In this document: positions 46,001-56,893 of the stretch, piece by piece | Layout of the letters: every line of letters begins with the position of its first letter | Numbering within the stretch: the stretch's first letter is position 1 | Assembly: GCA_028583415.1 (NCBI GenBank) | Contig: CM053267.1 | Location: 2,170,001 to 2,234,000, forward strand | DNA from: Protea cynaroides | Taxonomy: Eukaryota > Streptophyta > Magnoliopsida > Proteales > Proteaceae | DNA length: 64,000 bases | Reading direction: 5' to 3' | Position numbers and translations under genes: made by a program | Notes under the pieces: generated by a model | The model's database searches: none | Seen by the model: the letters and a program-made list of their open reading frames with translations, nothing else | Told to the model about the DNA's origin: nothing

Positions 46001-48283
46001 TGTCACACCCTAATTCCGCACTAATCAGAATGGTGTGACGAACCGTCAATAAATCAATGGTTCAACCAGGATCTCACAATAGGCTATCCCACATATGATA
46101 AACCAAAACACATTCCACATTAATCAGAGGTAATAAAATAAATAGCGGAAGTCTTATAGTAAATGAACTGAGAATCTAACTGTGATAACCATAAATAAAT
46201 ACCAAATTATTGTTAAATCAACTGAGACATAATTAAATAAATATCAATTACATGTCTTTAATAAAATCTAAACAAAATCTAATCGAATACGCATGAGTTG
46301 CACTCGCATGAGGAGTCATGCATATCCACTAAGTCTTCAGCTTCCATTGTCGCCACATGCCCATACACAGGGGCGTTCATATAATCTTCAACGGTGGTAC
46401 CTGCATCATCAACTAAAAGTATTCGAATTCAAAAGGTTGAGCACACATCACGGCTCAGTGAGTAAACAACACAATGCAACAATACATATGCATGCAATTC
46501 ATATCTTTGGTCTGGTTTAAAGTTTGTCTGGTTTAAAGTTTACAATGTTCTATAGAAAGGATAGGTGGTCGCCGCACCTTTATACACGAGTGTGTGGAAA
46601 CGCCCAATGAAAACCGCACTGTCGCCCCACATGCACCCACCATGGATAATATACACCCCATGAAAACGGCATGGCTGTACCGGTTGCCCATACCAACACG
46701 TAAGCCCCTGTTGGCAAGGGCTTGCAAACTGGACTCGCAACTAACCAACCCTAATGTCAAACAATGTATCCAAGGCCTCACCCCAGCATCCCTCAATACA
46801 TCCATAGAGATAGAGCTAGGGTCTGGTGACCAGGCTGAACCACAATGTCACGTCCCCCCTGATGCCCTACGACATATTAGTTCCGTTAAGGTAATGGTGA
46901 TACGACGATGTTAGTGGACATGACTTTAGTAGAGATAGAGCTAGAGTCTGGTGACCAGGCTGAACCACAATGTCACATCCTCCCCCTGATGCTCCACTCG
47001 CATCAAGCACACTAACACTTGCTTAGTGGACATGACTTGAATAGACCATGGCACAATATACCCCGATGAGAACGGCATCGAAGTACCGGTTAATACCATC
47101 CCTACCCGCACCATGTACACCAGCCAAACACAAACATTCACATGCCTATTCCTATCATCATCAACATCATCATGTTATAATCAATAATTTAAATATGCAT
47201 GAACAGTAATAATAGAAATATTGGATGACATGTTGAATGCACATTACAAGCACACACGCATATCACAATCATGGTATTGGACTCAAGAAATAAAAACAGT
47301 TTGTTATTAACCAATTAGTTTAGGTCTTGTTCCTTCACCTTTGCTTATTTGTAGATCCTCTTTCCAAGCCTTAAGAATTACTTTTATATCAATATTATAT
47401 TTCTAGAAGACCTAACAAAGTCGATAGAATTTAATTAGAATTTATTCTAATTTTTACAGCTTGCTGTTAACTGGGGGTCGATGCCTAGGGTCGAAGGTTC
47501 CATCGACCCTAGGTGCGACCCCCCATGATTTGAGTCAAAAATATCAAATTTCGTCCATTCATTCATGTTTGGGGTCCTATGGCTTGCTTCTATAATCCAT
47601 TCCATACATGTTCTATGGTTTAGAACTATTCTTTATTCACCTACATGGTTTCAATGATCTCCTCCATGGTTTCCATTGAAACCTAACCATGAATGGATGG
47701 TTTGGGTTCCTCCTAGATAATCCCCTCTTCATTATCTACTCTAAGGTCTTAAGAAATTCATGGAGATAGTATCCATACCTGAGAAGTATGCTTCTTCCTC
47801 TGAATCCCTTATCTTTGGTCTTCTTCTCCACTTTCCTTCTCTTCTCCTTCTCTTCCTTCTCTTCTCTTTCTCTCAATCCAATTAGGGTTGTAAAAGGAGT
47901 GAAAGGACGTCCTATTTATAGAGTAAAACCTCCCAAAATAAGTCTCATTGAGTTTAGGAAAGGTTCCAATTGAAATTAGAAAAGTTTCTTAATTTTTGGT
48001 TCGTGCTGTTTTTCCCGATTACCGAGGGTCGATGGGGGGGTCGATGGGGGGTCGGACAATTCATAGACCCCTTGAGACCCCTGGTCACGGGTCGATGGGG
48101 GGGTCAGACCTGCCTGTTAAAACCTGCGACCCTACCCTCATTTTGACTGTTTTTGAGTAAATTTTCATATTAGGTCTTGGTTTTTCTTCACACACTTGGT
48201 CCACTTGGCTCGACCATGATATGTAGACGGGTCCCGACACAAAATATAAGGTTAGGCTGGGTTCGTGGCGTGCGGGTCTTACA
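46001..48283 (-). repeat. 3' LTR of D
   Basis: 2283 bp. Its repeated word is ATGAAAACCGCACTG / ATGAAAACGGCATGG / ATGAGAACGGCATCG at 46607, 46660 and 47066. GGGGGTCGAT and CGACCC words lie near 47465-47530 and 48010-48130. A few bases next to the TATA box present in the other LTR are deleted here. Confidence 0.92.
47914..47920 (-). promoter_or_regulatory. TATA box of D 3' LTR
   Basis: TATAAAT followed by AGGACGTCC. Confidence 0.65.
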
Positions 48284-48352
48284 ACTCCACCACCCTTAAA
48301 AGAAATTTCATCCTCGAAATTTGAAAGTACGGATCTTACAACTCCCCCATCC
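48284..48352 (-). repeat. Duplicated polypurine tract / LTR start in D
   Basis: 48341-48352 is the polypurine tract (GGATGGGGGAGT), followed by TGTAAGATCCG as an LTR would start, but 57 bases further on a second GGTGGTGGAGT and TGTAAGACCC begin the actual LTR. The two units are similar but not identical. Confidence 0.75.
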
Positions 48353-49737
48353 TTAAAATAAATTTTGTCCTCAAAATTTTGAATTTACTTCGGAGTCAAT
48401 AGGTGGGAATTCTATTTTCGTATTGCATCTTCTTCCTCCTATGCACTCTTCTCCACGTCTTGTCTTTGTCAGGTTACCTTCATATAATAATTATCCCGGC
48501 TTTGGAAACATTGTACCTTCCCACTAGTGAACTAGGCTGGTACCACTTCAATAGTTAAACATTCTATCTAATCCAGTGATTCCATGGTCAATACCTTTGA
48601 TATGGATCTCCAATGTACTTCTTCAATAGAGATACACGAAATACATCATGCACACTAGACATGGATAGCGGTGACGCTAATTGATATGCAACTTTTCTAC
48701 GTCTCTCCAAAGTTTATAAGATCTAACACATATATAGAATACAACTTTCTCTTCTTGTCTAATCGTTTCAAACTAAGCATAAGTGATTTCTTCAAAAACA
48801 CTTTGTCACTTATGGCAAACTCAAGGTCATGGTGTCTCTTCTGACATCTTGAGCTATCCTGCCCCTTCTTTTTTTTTTTTCTTTTTTTTTTTATCTTGTC
48901 TGTCACTCGATAGTTTTCTTCATTAGACTTAGGTCACAAAATTCTTCATTCACCGACTTTATTCCAAAATAAAGAATTTGACATTTCTACCGTACCATGC
49001 TTCATAGGTAACATTTACATGGTAGCTTAGTAGCAACTTCAATTCACGGTATCTTCTCAATTCAAGTTCCTTGAAATCAATTTTACAAGCTCGGAGCATA
49101 TCTCTTAGGATCTGTATAGTCCACTCCGACTGTCCGTCGGTTTAAGGTAAACTGCGGTACTAAACTTCAGCTTTGTCCCCATTATTTTCTGTAGATCCTC
49201 CCAAAACTTCGAGATAAGGCATAAGCCTCTGACCGACACTAAGCTCTCATGCATACCATTCAATCTGGCAATACTATCCACATATAGCTTAGTTAGCCGC
49301 TCCGAAGTATGCCGAGGTCGTATAGCAATGGACTGAGCTATCTTCATAAGGCGATCAACAATCACCCAATCATGTCAACCGATTTGGGAGTCAGTGGCAA
49401 ATCATTGACATAGTTCACAATACTGCAGTTCCATTCCCAAAACAAAAGTCAGGGTTTGGTTTTCTTTTTCTAAGTCTGCTTACACGTTCCTATATACAGA
49501 CCTAACAAAATTACTACTTCTACTTCATCCATCAATTCAGAGATGATCTTTAATGCCACAAGCGCAACCGATGAACCATTGCTCCATAAGTTCATCCATA
49601 AATTCTTGCTTAATTGGATCATCACGAGTTTCTATTATATGTTACTCTCCTTCTAAATCTGAATCTATTGCTGCGAAACATAAGGTAGCATTTATACTGG
49701 GTCCTTCCTTGGACTTCATAATTCCCATCGCGATCAT
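48353..49737 (-). pseudogene. D integrase/chromodomain remnant
   Basis: Frameshifted. Readable parts: spacer before integrase at 49540-49735, VIVDRLMKIA (49365 down), SKFWEDLQKIMGTKLKFSTA near 49200, and SDKVFLKKSLM near 48810 in the segment before the chromodomain. Catalytic positions are not all preserved. A T-run at 48870-48892 has expanded inside it. Confidence 0.8.
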
Positions 49738-49867
49738 ATAAGTAGTTTGTAATCTACAGATTTAAGGGGTATATTTAGTTTCTTTCCAAATGACACAGAT
49801 ATAAAAGGATGAGTAACTCCATAATCAAATAGCACTCTGGCAGGAATGCCATTACTAGGTACAATAC
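49738..49867 (-). pseudogene. D protease fragment
   Basis: LFDYGVTHPFI replaces the LFDSGATHSFI box; Ser to Tyr in the active-site triplet would disable it. Sequence follows A's protease as far as DYKLLI and then meets the deletion. Confidence 0.8.
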
Positions 49868-49936
49868 CTGTGATTTGTTTTAATTTAGTCTACATGCTCA
49901 TGCAATGTAACATAAAATGACAGGTTCAGGTCATAC
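49868..49936 (-). other. 69-nt gag-pol intron of D, both splice sites intact
   Basis: CACAG|GTATGA donor and AATCACAG|GT acceptor. Unspliced RNA meets TGA four codons after the gag end and makes gag alone; spliced RNA runs into protease in frame (the intron splits a Gly codon). ACTAAAT near the 3' end could be the branch site. Confidence 0.68.
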
Positions 49937-51203
49937 CTGTGACCACATCAAACGATGCGGCAGCATCTTTGGCTGAAACAGCGTAAACTCTTCCTTGTTG
50001 TAGTTGTTTTCTGAGCTTAGTACACTCTCTTGAGACATGCCCTACTTGGTTGCAGTTAAAACATCTGATCCCCTCACCATTTTGCTTTGGTTGCCGTGGG
50101 GTTGCTGAAATGGTTTTGGTTGCAGCATTGAATCCCTGGGTACGGAAGGGTTGGAATACCTTGGTGTTCCCTCCGTTGTAAAAATTTTCATTTGGCCTTT
50201 TGATTCCCCTATTTTGAGTAAAATAGCTCTCTTTCTGGCTCGACTCTATCACTCGAGCAATTTGTACAGCTTCATTGTAGATTTTCTTCTCCAGTCCCAA
50301 AACATATTCACGTATGCTTCCCCTAAGTCCCATGATGAGCCTTCGGGTTTTCGTATCCTCCTTTTGCATACTGACTGGTGCAAAGAAAAACAGCTCCTCA
50401 TAACGCTGTTGATATACGTCGACAGTCATCTGCCCTTGATATAAACTCAGGAACTCTCTCTCCATAGAATCTCTGAAACTTCTAGGGAAGTATTTCTCAA
50501 AGAATGCCTCTTTGTATATATCCCAGGTCAAGTGGGCGTGTTTGGTTAATAGATATGTCCTGGTAGACTTCCACCAATGGTGTGCATCGCTCTTGAGCAT
50601 AAATGTGGCACACAACACTTTCTCCTCCTTATTTACGGTCATCATCATAAAATTTCTTTCCATTTCGTCAATCCAGTGTGCCGGCCACAAAGGATCTGCT
50701 GGCTTACCATCGAATTCTTTGGGCTTCATCTTAAGAAAATGCCCGACCAGTCTGGAGCGGTCCAGCTGATACGGAGCATAGGCCCCATACATAGGTGGTT
50801 GGTACTGATAGCCACCTTGAGCTATCTCAGGGTTTTGCACTGGAGCTTGCATGACTGGTGTTTGAGGTGCATGGGGTACTGCATTATTTCCCCTTGGTAT
50901 TGTGCTTGCCTGTCCTGCTGGCATCTGTGTCGTATGTGCAGCTGGAAAAACCAAGCCTATGGCAACTTGCATATTAGTTTGCACCTGTTGTATTTGTTGC
51001 AGTTGTTGTGCCAAGTTCATTACGACTGTAACTAAATCTATAGGTGGGGCTGGCAAGTTTGTAGGATTTGTCTAACTATTATCTCCTGGCGGTGCCACGT
51101 TTGGATTCTCTGGTACTTCAGGAATTTCATGACTGGTTTCATCTACCGGTGGTGGTGGTGGGATTTGGTTACGTCCTCGTCTGTTCCCTCTTCGCCTAGC
51201 CAT
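49937..51203 (-). pseudogene. D gag, one TAG stop
   Basis: ATG at 51203 (MARRRGNRRG). One in-frame TAG about 45 codons in, at a position where A has Gln (CAG). From 51056 the frame is open for 376 codons: gag core FLKMKPKEFDG, PAHWIDEMERNFMMM, LKSDAHHWWKS, AFFEKYFPRSF, EFLSLYQGQM, and an intact CX2CX4HX4C knuckle (CFNCNQVGHVSREC) near 50060-50020. Good match to A gag along its length. Confidence 0.9.
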
Positions 51204-52135
51204 TTCCTATTCTGGTGGTGTAGTGTCTGAAAAGTCATAGAACACGTGAGGCAATCATTATATACTTCATTCTCATATTTGGATACACTAACCAATGGTA
51301 TTTTCAAATTTCGGTGAAAAATACTATCTTTTCTATGCAGGGTCGATGGTGGGCGTCGATGGGTATCCGACCCTCAGTATCCGACCCTGGGAAATCATCC
51401 ATTTTTCCCAAAAGCCGGGGGTCGATGGGGGGGTCGGAGTATGTCCGACCCAGGGTGCGACCCCTGGTTCTCTATCAGGTTCCCGAGAGCCGAGGGTCGA
51501 TGCGGGGGTCGATTGCTCTAATCGAATTCTCCGACACCCGGACTAAAAATCAGATTTTTTTTAAGGTCCGATTCTGAGTTCATTTCCATTCTTCCTCCTC
51601 CGTTTCGACTCGTCTCCTTCCTCTGAGTTGCTATAGTGGCAACTCCGATCCGTTGGTGGTTTGTGCTTTTTGTTTCGACGTCTATATCTCCTCTACAGGT
51701 ATATCTTCTACGTTTTCATGTGTTTAGGTTTCCCTACCTAGGTTTTTGCTCATATATCTCGTTTTCTTCCACTTAAACTTTTTTCAATCGTAAAAATTTG
51801 ATTTTTATTGGGGGCTTTTGTTGTTGGTGGGTCAATGGACGAAAGCCCTCAAAATATTTGAATTTCATTGGTTGGTTATCGAGAAACTCAAAATTTTCTC
51901 TTTTGCCCTAATTTGTAAAAAATTTTGAGTTTTTTCAAAATTTCTTCAAATTGAATCCCATTAGCTAACATTTCTAATGGTATGAGTGTTACAGGATAGT
52001 TTAGAATCTACTTAAGTCCTCCTGCCCACGTGTTTGGGTGAAAAGTGAGGTTTTTGACCAATTTACGTCGTTATAATGTCAAAATTTTGTGTTTTTCTTC
52101 TCTACTAAGTCGTTATCTGTTTTTCTTTGTTGTTG
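51204..52135 (+). promoter_or_regulatory. D leader homologous to A's antisense promoter, exon and intron
   Basis: GGTCGA words at 51340-51530, a donor CTACAG|GTATAT near 51699 and intron-like sequence to about 52135 match A (18830-19700). At the place where A's antisense ORF begins, D switches to unrelated sequence, so it has the start of the antisense unit but no ORF. Confidence 0.6.
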
Positions 52136-52878
52136 CTCTTGTATTTTGTCAGACCAAGTTTATTACAACCGTGGCTAAGGTACTTGGTAGTTCAGGTAAT
52201 TGGCTGGAGTGGCCTAGTTGTTCACCTCTTTTGATTTGCTCCAATCTAATTATCATTATTTAGTATCTACTCAGATGAGTTTTGATTATCCATTCTCGAC
52301 CCAGATAGTGGTGGGGTCAAGTTGCAACATCCTCTTCTTGCTTAGTGGGCGATAGATCAGCTTGTAATGGATCTCACTCTGAGTCTCCACTTCACCCAAG
52401 AGTATAGCTTAAGCTTCTTTATAGTTGCTATTATTCTTAATGTGTGGCCATTATTCTCTTATCTCTGTTTGGATTCAGCCCGAGACCTTTCCCTTTACCT
52501 TTGCAGGGAATTAGGCATTACTAGCCATTTTCTCCTTCCTTTGTCATACGTCGAGTTTCACATCATGTGAGTACTTTTCTGCTTTACAGATGCTTCCTTC
52601 TTCTTACTATACTATATCCTTTGTATTCCTAGATAACTGCCCGACTTATAGATAATATCCTATATTATTTGTTTATCAGGATGAATTTTGGTCTTCTCTT
52701 TCTGTTTGATTGTATATATATGGTTCCACCTTTTATATGTACATTATTGTCTTGTTAAGTTCTGTCTCAACCAACACAGGTGCTTATGGTGTGTTTGTAT
52801 TAAAGCTTTTAATTTATCCTAACTCAGTTCATGGACTCCAGTGGTAGTATTCAGGTTTAATGGGTAAGGCCTACGAGA
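52136..52878 (-). other. Second, B-type leader in D with a gag-start fragment
   Basis: Matches B's leader (11460-11562, 23726-24380) as reverse complement, including a decayed gag N-terminal stretch (LPELPSTLATVVINLV) near 52150-52230. It replaces the antisense ORF present in A. Confidence 0.65.
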
Positions 52879-52890
52879 GCTCTGATACCA
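52879..52890 (-). other. Primer binding site of D (initiator tRNA-Met)
   Basis: TGGTATCAGAGC on the minus strand, three bases from the LTR end. Confidence 0.92.
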
Positions 52891-52893
52891 AGT

Positions 52894-55166
52894 TGTCACA
52901 CCCCAATTCTGTACTAATCAGAATGGTGTGATGAACCGTCAATAAACCAACGGTTCAATCAGGATCTCACAATAGGTTATCCCACATATGATAAACCAAA
53001 ACACATTCCACATTAATCAGAGGTAATAAAATAAATAGCGAAAGTCTTATAGTAAATGAACTGAGAATCTAACTGTGATAACCATAAATAAATATCAAAT
53101 TATTGTTATATCAACTGAGACATAATTAAATAAATATCAATTACATGTCTTTAATAAAATCTAAACAAAATCTAATCGAATACGCATGAGTTGCACTCGC
53201 ATGAGGAGTCATGCATATCCACTAAGTCTTCAGCTTCCATTGTCGCCACATGCCCATACACAGGAACGTTCATATAATCTTCAACGGTGGTACCTGCATC
53301 ATCAACTAAAAGTATTCGAATTCGAAAGGGTGAGCACACATCATGGCTCAGTGAACAAACAACACAATGCAACAATACATATGCATGCAATTAATTCATA
53401 TCTTTGGTCTGGTTTAAAGTTTGCAATGTGCTATAGAAAGGATAGGTGGCCGCCGCACCTCTATACACGAGTGTGTGAAAATGCCCAATGAAAACGGAAC
53501 TGTCGCCCCACATGCACCCACCATGGACAATATACATCCCATGAAAACGACATGGCTGTACACGTAAGCCCCTGTTGGCGAGGGCTTGCAAACTGGGCTC
53601 GCAACTAACCAACCCTAATGTCAAACAATGTATCCAAGGCCTCACCCCAGCATCCCTCAATACATACATAGAGATAGAGCTAGGGTCTGGTGACCAGGCT
53701 GAACCACAATGTCACGTCCCCCCCCTGATGCCCTACGACATATTAGTTCCGCTAAGGTAATGACGATACGACGATGTTAGTAGACAAGACTTGAGTAGAG
53801 ATAGAGCTAGAGTCTGGTGACCAGGCTGAACCACAATGTCACGTCCTCCCCCTGATGCTCCACTCGCATCAAGCACACTAACACTTGCTTAATGGACATG
53901 ACTTGAATAGACCATGGCACAATATACCCCGATAAGAACGGCATCGAAGTACCAGTTGATACCATCCCTACCCGCACCATGTACACCAGCCAAACACAAA
54001 CATTCACATGCCTATTCCTATCATCATCAACATCATCATGTTATAATCAATCATTTAAATATGCATGAACAGTAATAATAGATATTGGATGACATGTTGA
54101 ATGCACATTACAAGCACACACGCATATCACAATCATGGTATTTGACTCAAGAAATAAAAAACAGTTTGTTATTAACCAATTAGTTTAGGTCTTGTTCTCT
54201 CACCTTTATTGGTTTGTAGATCCTCTTTCCAAGACTTAAGAATCACTTTTATATCAATATTATATTTCTAGAAGACCTAACAAAGTCGATAGAATTTAAT
54301 TAGAATTTATTCTAATTTTTACAGCTTGCTGTTAACTGGGGGTCGATGCCTAGGGTCGGAGGTTCCATCGACCCTAGGTGCGACCCCCCATGGTTTGAGT
54401 CAAAAATATCAAATTTCGTCCATTCATTCATGTTTGGGGTCCTATGGTTTGCTTCTATAATCCATTCCATACATGTTCTATGGTTTAGAACTATTCTTTA
54501 TTCACCTACATGGTTTCAATGATCTCCTCCATGGTTTCCATTGAAACCTAACCATAGATGGATGGTTTGGGTTCCTCCTAGATAATCCCCTCTTCATTAT
54601 CTACTCTAAGGTCTAGAAATTCATGGAGATAGCATCCATACCTGAGAAGTATGCTTCTTCCTCTGAATCCCTTCTCCATGGTCTTCTTCTCCACTTTCCT
54701 TCTCTTCTCCTTCTCTTCCTTCTCTTCTCTTTCTCTCAATCCAATTAGGGTTGTAAAAGGAGTGAAAGAGGCTTAGGGACGTCCTATTTATAGAGTAAAA
54801 CCTCCCAAAATAAGTCTCATTGAGTTTAGGAAAGGTTCCAATTGAAATTAGGAAAGTTTCCTAATTTTCGGTTCGTGCTGTTTTTCTCGATTACCGGCGG
54901 TCGATGGGGGGTCGATAGGGGGGTCGGACAATTCATAGACCCCTTGCGACCCCTGGTCACGGGTCGATGGGGGGGTCGATGGGGGGTCGGACCTGCCTGT
55001 TAAAACATGCGACCCTACCCTCATTTTGACTGTTTTTGAGTAAATTTTCATATTGGGTCTTGGTTTTTCTTCACACACTTGGTTCACTTGGCTCGACCAT
55101 GATATGTAGACGGGTCCCGACACAAAATATAAGGTTAGGCCGGATTCGTGGCATGCGGATCTTACA
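52894..55166 (-). repeat. 5' LTR of D
   Basis: 2273 bp, TGTAAGATCC...GTGTGACA; word copies at 53488, 53541 and 53932. Confidence 0.92.
54786..54792 (-). promoter_or_regulatory. TATA box of D 5' LTR
   Basis: TATAAAT followed by AGGACGTCCC. Confidence 0.7.
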
Positions 55167-55558
55167 ATGAACGTGATGGAAACTTGCAGGAGTAAAAGAC
55201 CATTAAAGATTATGAGTTATTATTAGGCATTAACTTACGGTATTTAATTGACATTATTAATGTGTAGTGCCCAACTATTGGGGCAAAGTAGACATGTCTT
55301 TTTTTATTAATTGAGACCAAGAATAACCATTGAATAAAGTCATATGTTTATTTATCTAACATAAATACCAATAGAGCTCAATTTACTTAATATGTTTCCG
55401 CTATATTAAATTACTCTGATATGGTGTCATGGGAAGGATGGTGGTTGATTTCTGTATCTACTTAGCGTGCATTTTGGGTTGAATAGTGATTAAAATGATC
55501 GGGTGGTCCAATCACCTGTCAAAATTTTACATATCGTAAATTCGAGGTGTGACATGTT

Positions 55559-55995
55559 AAACCCATCATATCCTGTGCTAAGACCACTCAGGATGCTGAT
55601 AAACATCTGATAGTCCAGAACTAGTCTCAATACTACTGACAAGTGGTCACCAATTGTCTTGGCTTTCTAAATGTAGTCTAGCATAGAGAGATTTCCCTTT
55701 TTCAGAGACCTAGCTGATACTGTAGCTGCATGTTCAAGCCTGAGAGGAAGAGGCATAGTGCTTACCAGACTACATGAGATGTATTGAGACAAAACACTAG
55801 GGAAAAGACTGGTTCGGTCAAGGTAGAAAGAGTACAGCAGAGTAGATTTTGGTCTTGTTGTTGCCAGGTGACATAGGCTGGATTTTCTACAGCCAATGTT
55901 GTTGTCGAATCAGCTGGATTTTCCACAGCCGGCGTTGCGGTTGTAGAAGTGCTGCTTTGAGTCCTGTCAAGCTTTATTTGCGGCACAAGTGACAT
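55559..55995 (-). pseudogene. Ty1/copia gag fragment
   Basis: NPAYVTWQQQDQNLL then LTEPVFSLV (55870-55780), and in another frame LKKGNLSMLDY, KAKTIGDHLS and ILSGLSTGYDGF down to 55560. This is the usual copia gag order (UBN2-type). Frameshifted, with stops. It ends at E's right border, so E probably inserted into it; the remainder should lie left of E. Confidence 0.75.
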
Positions 55996-56782
55996 CTTTC
56001 CTCCAAATCCAAATGGGGTGGACGGAGGAGTGGCAGAGACAGTAGAGGAAATGGTTGGGTCATCGTTTTCAGATGATTTGTTAAAGATAACAAAACAGAA
56101 ATGAAAAAAATAAGTATCAACTAACTAAAATTTAGCTGCTCTGATAGTTTTAGATCTCTAAGTCTCTCACCTATTTTGTGTGGAGATCAAGGATTGTAAT
56201 TTCGGATATGTGCCTAGTTTCGATCAAGCCAGAAATCGAAATTTCGATGATTTTGACCAAAATTTCGACGAAACCTAGTAAAAAAAATCATAGTTTCGGA
56301 TGTAATTTCCATGGCCAAAACTAAACTACGAATTCTATCTGTTGTATTTAAAAGAAGTGAAACTAGACTTTGAGTTATAAACAAAAAAACTCAAAATAGA
56401 GTCCGAATATAACTCAAAGTCTCAAACAAGTCCTACGATCTGTTGTTACCTATTGAAAAATAAATATAAAAAACTAAGGAATTGAGAAAGAAAAAAAATT
56501 CTCTTCGTTCTTTCTTCTGTCTGGTCAACTGTGCAGCTTTCCGTTTAAACACTTACAAAAGTAACAAAGAAGTAACACAGCTTACCATTATTTCCCTTTC
56601 TTCTCTTTAAAACTTTACTCCTGTCTTCTTTTGTCAAAGCAACAAACCCATCTCCATCGATACTCAGAATCATACTCTCTTAATAGCAAAAAATAGAATC
56701 AAAGAGAAAAGGAGATGGAAAATGATGGAAATCGATTCAACAATGGTGGTAGAGGGCAATTTGATAATAATAGCAACTTATC
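55996..56782. other. Intergenic, no gene seen
   Basis: AT-rich; a CGAAATTTCG-rich stretch at 56198-56290. No supported ORF. Confidence 0.5.
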
Positions 56783-56893
56783 ATGGGGTTTGTTTTTGGG
56801 ATAAAAAGGTACAAGGGACAGTGTGGGTTTATTTTTGGGATAAAAAGGTACAAGGGATAGTGTGGGTTTATTTTTGGGATAAAAAGGTACAAG
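56783..56893 (+). repeat. 39-bp tandem repeat, nearly three copies
   Basis: Unit GGGATAAAAAGGTACAAGGG plus 19 more bases. 39 bases is 13 codons, so a short open frame (56722-56907) runs through it. Confidence 0.88.

Larger units (their letters stand above)
46001..55166 (-). mobile_element. Element D: Ty3/gypsy chromovirus lacking RT and RNase H
   Basis: Exact ATGAA duplications (45996-46000 / 55167-55171). 5' LTR 52894-55166, tRNA-Met primer site 52879-52890, composite leader, gag 51203-49937, 69-nt intron, start of protease, then a deletion joining directly to the RNase H-integrase spacer near 49735, ruined integrase and chromodomain, 3' LTR 46001-48283. The two LTRs are visibly close, so insertion is fairly recent; movement would need enzymes from a relative. 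Confidence 0.93.
5328..55554 (+). mobile_element. Element E: old gag-only Ty3/gypsy element, outermost layer of the nest
   Basis: The pieces share one order and orientation: antisense gene (5400-6254, minus), its leader and intron on both sides of B, gag (39175-40976, plus), polypurine tract (41507-41519) and 3' LTR (from 41520). The same order is seen in the uninterrupted element A, which is why these pieces are joined here across B. No protease, RT or integrase is visible between gag and the polypurine tract, so E is non-autonomous. The right LTR ends GTGTGACA at 55554. The 5' LTR is missing or represented only by the inverted fragment at 4584-5327, so the left border is uncertain. Confidence 0.6.
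41520..55554 (+). repeat. 3' LTR of E (split by S3 and D)
   Basis: Segments 41520-41771, 44090-46000 and 55172-55554, about 2.55 kb in all, TGTAAAACCC...GTGTGACA. It is only distantly similar to the B/A/D LTRs. An A-run of 22 bases at 44405-44426 sits in the middle segment. Confidence 0.75.

Noticed and set aside
46001..55166. A and D as one tandem or inverted pair
   Set aside because: Each has its own LTRs, primer site and different target duplication, so they are separate insertions.
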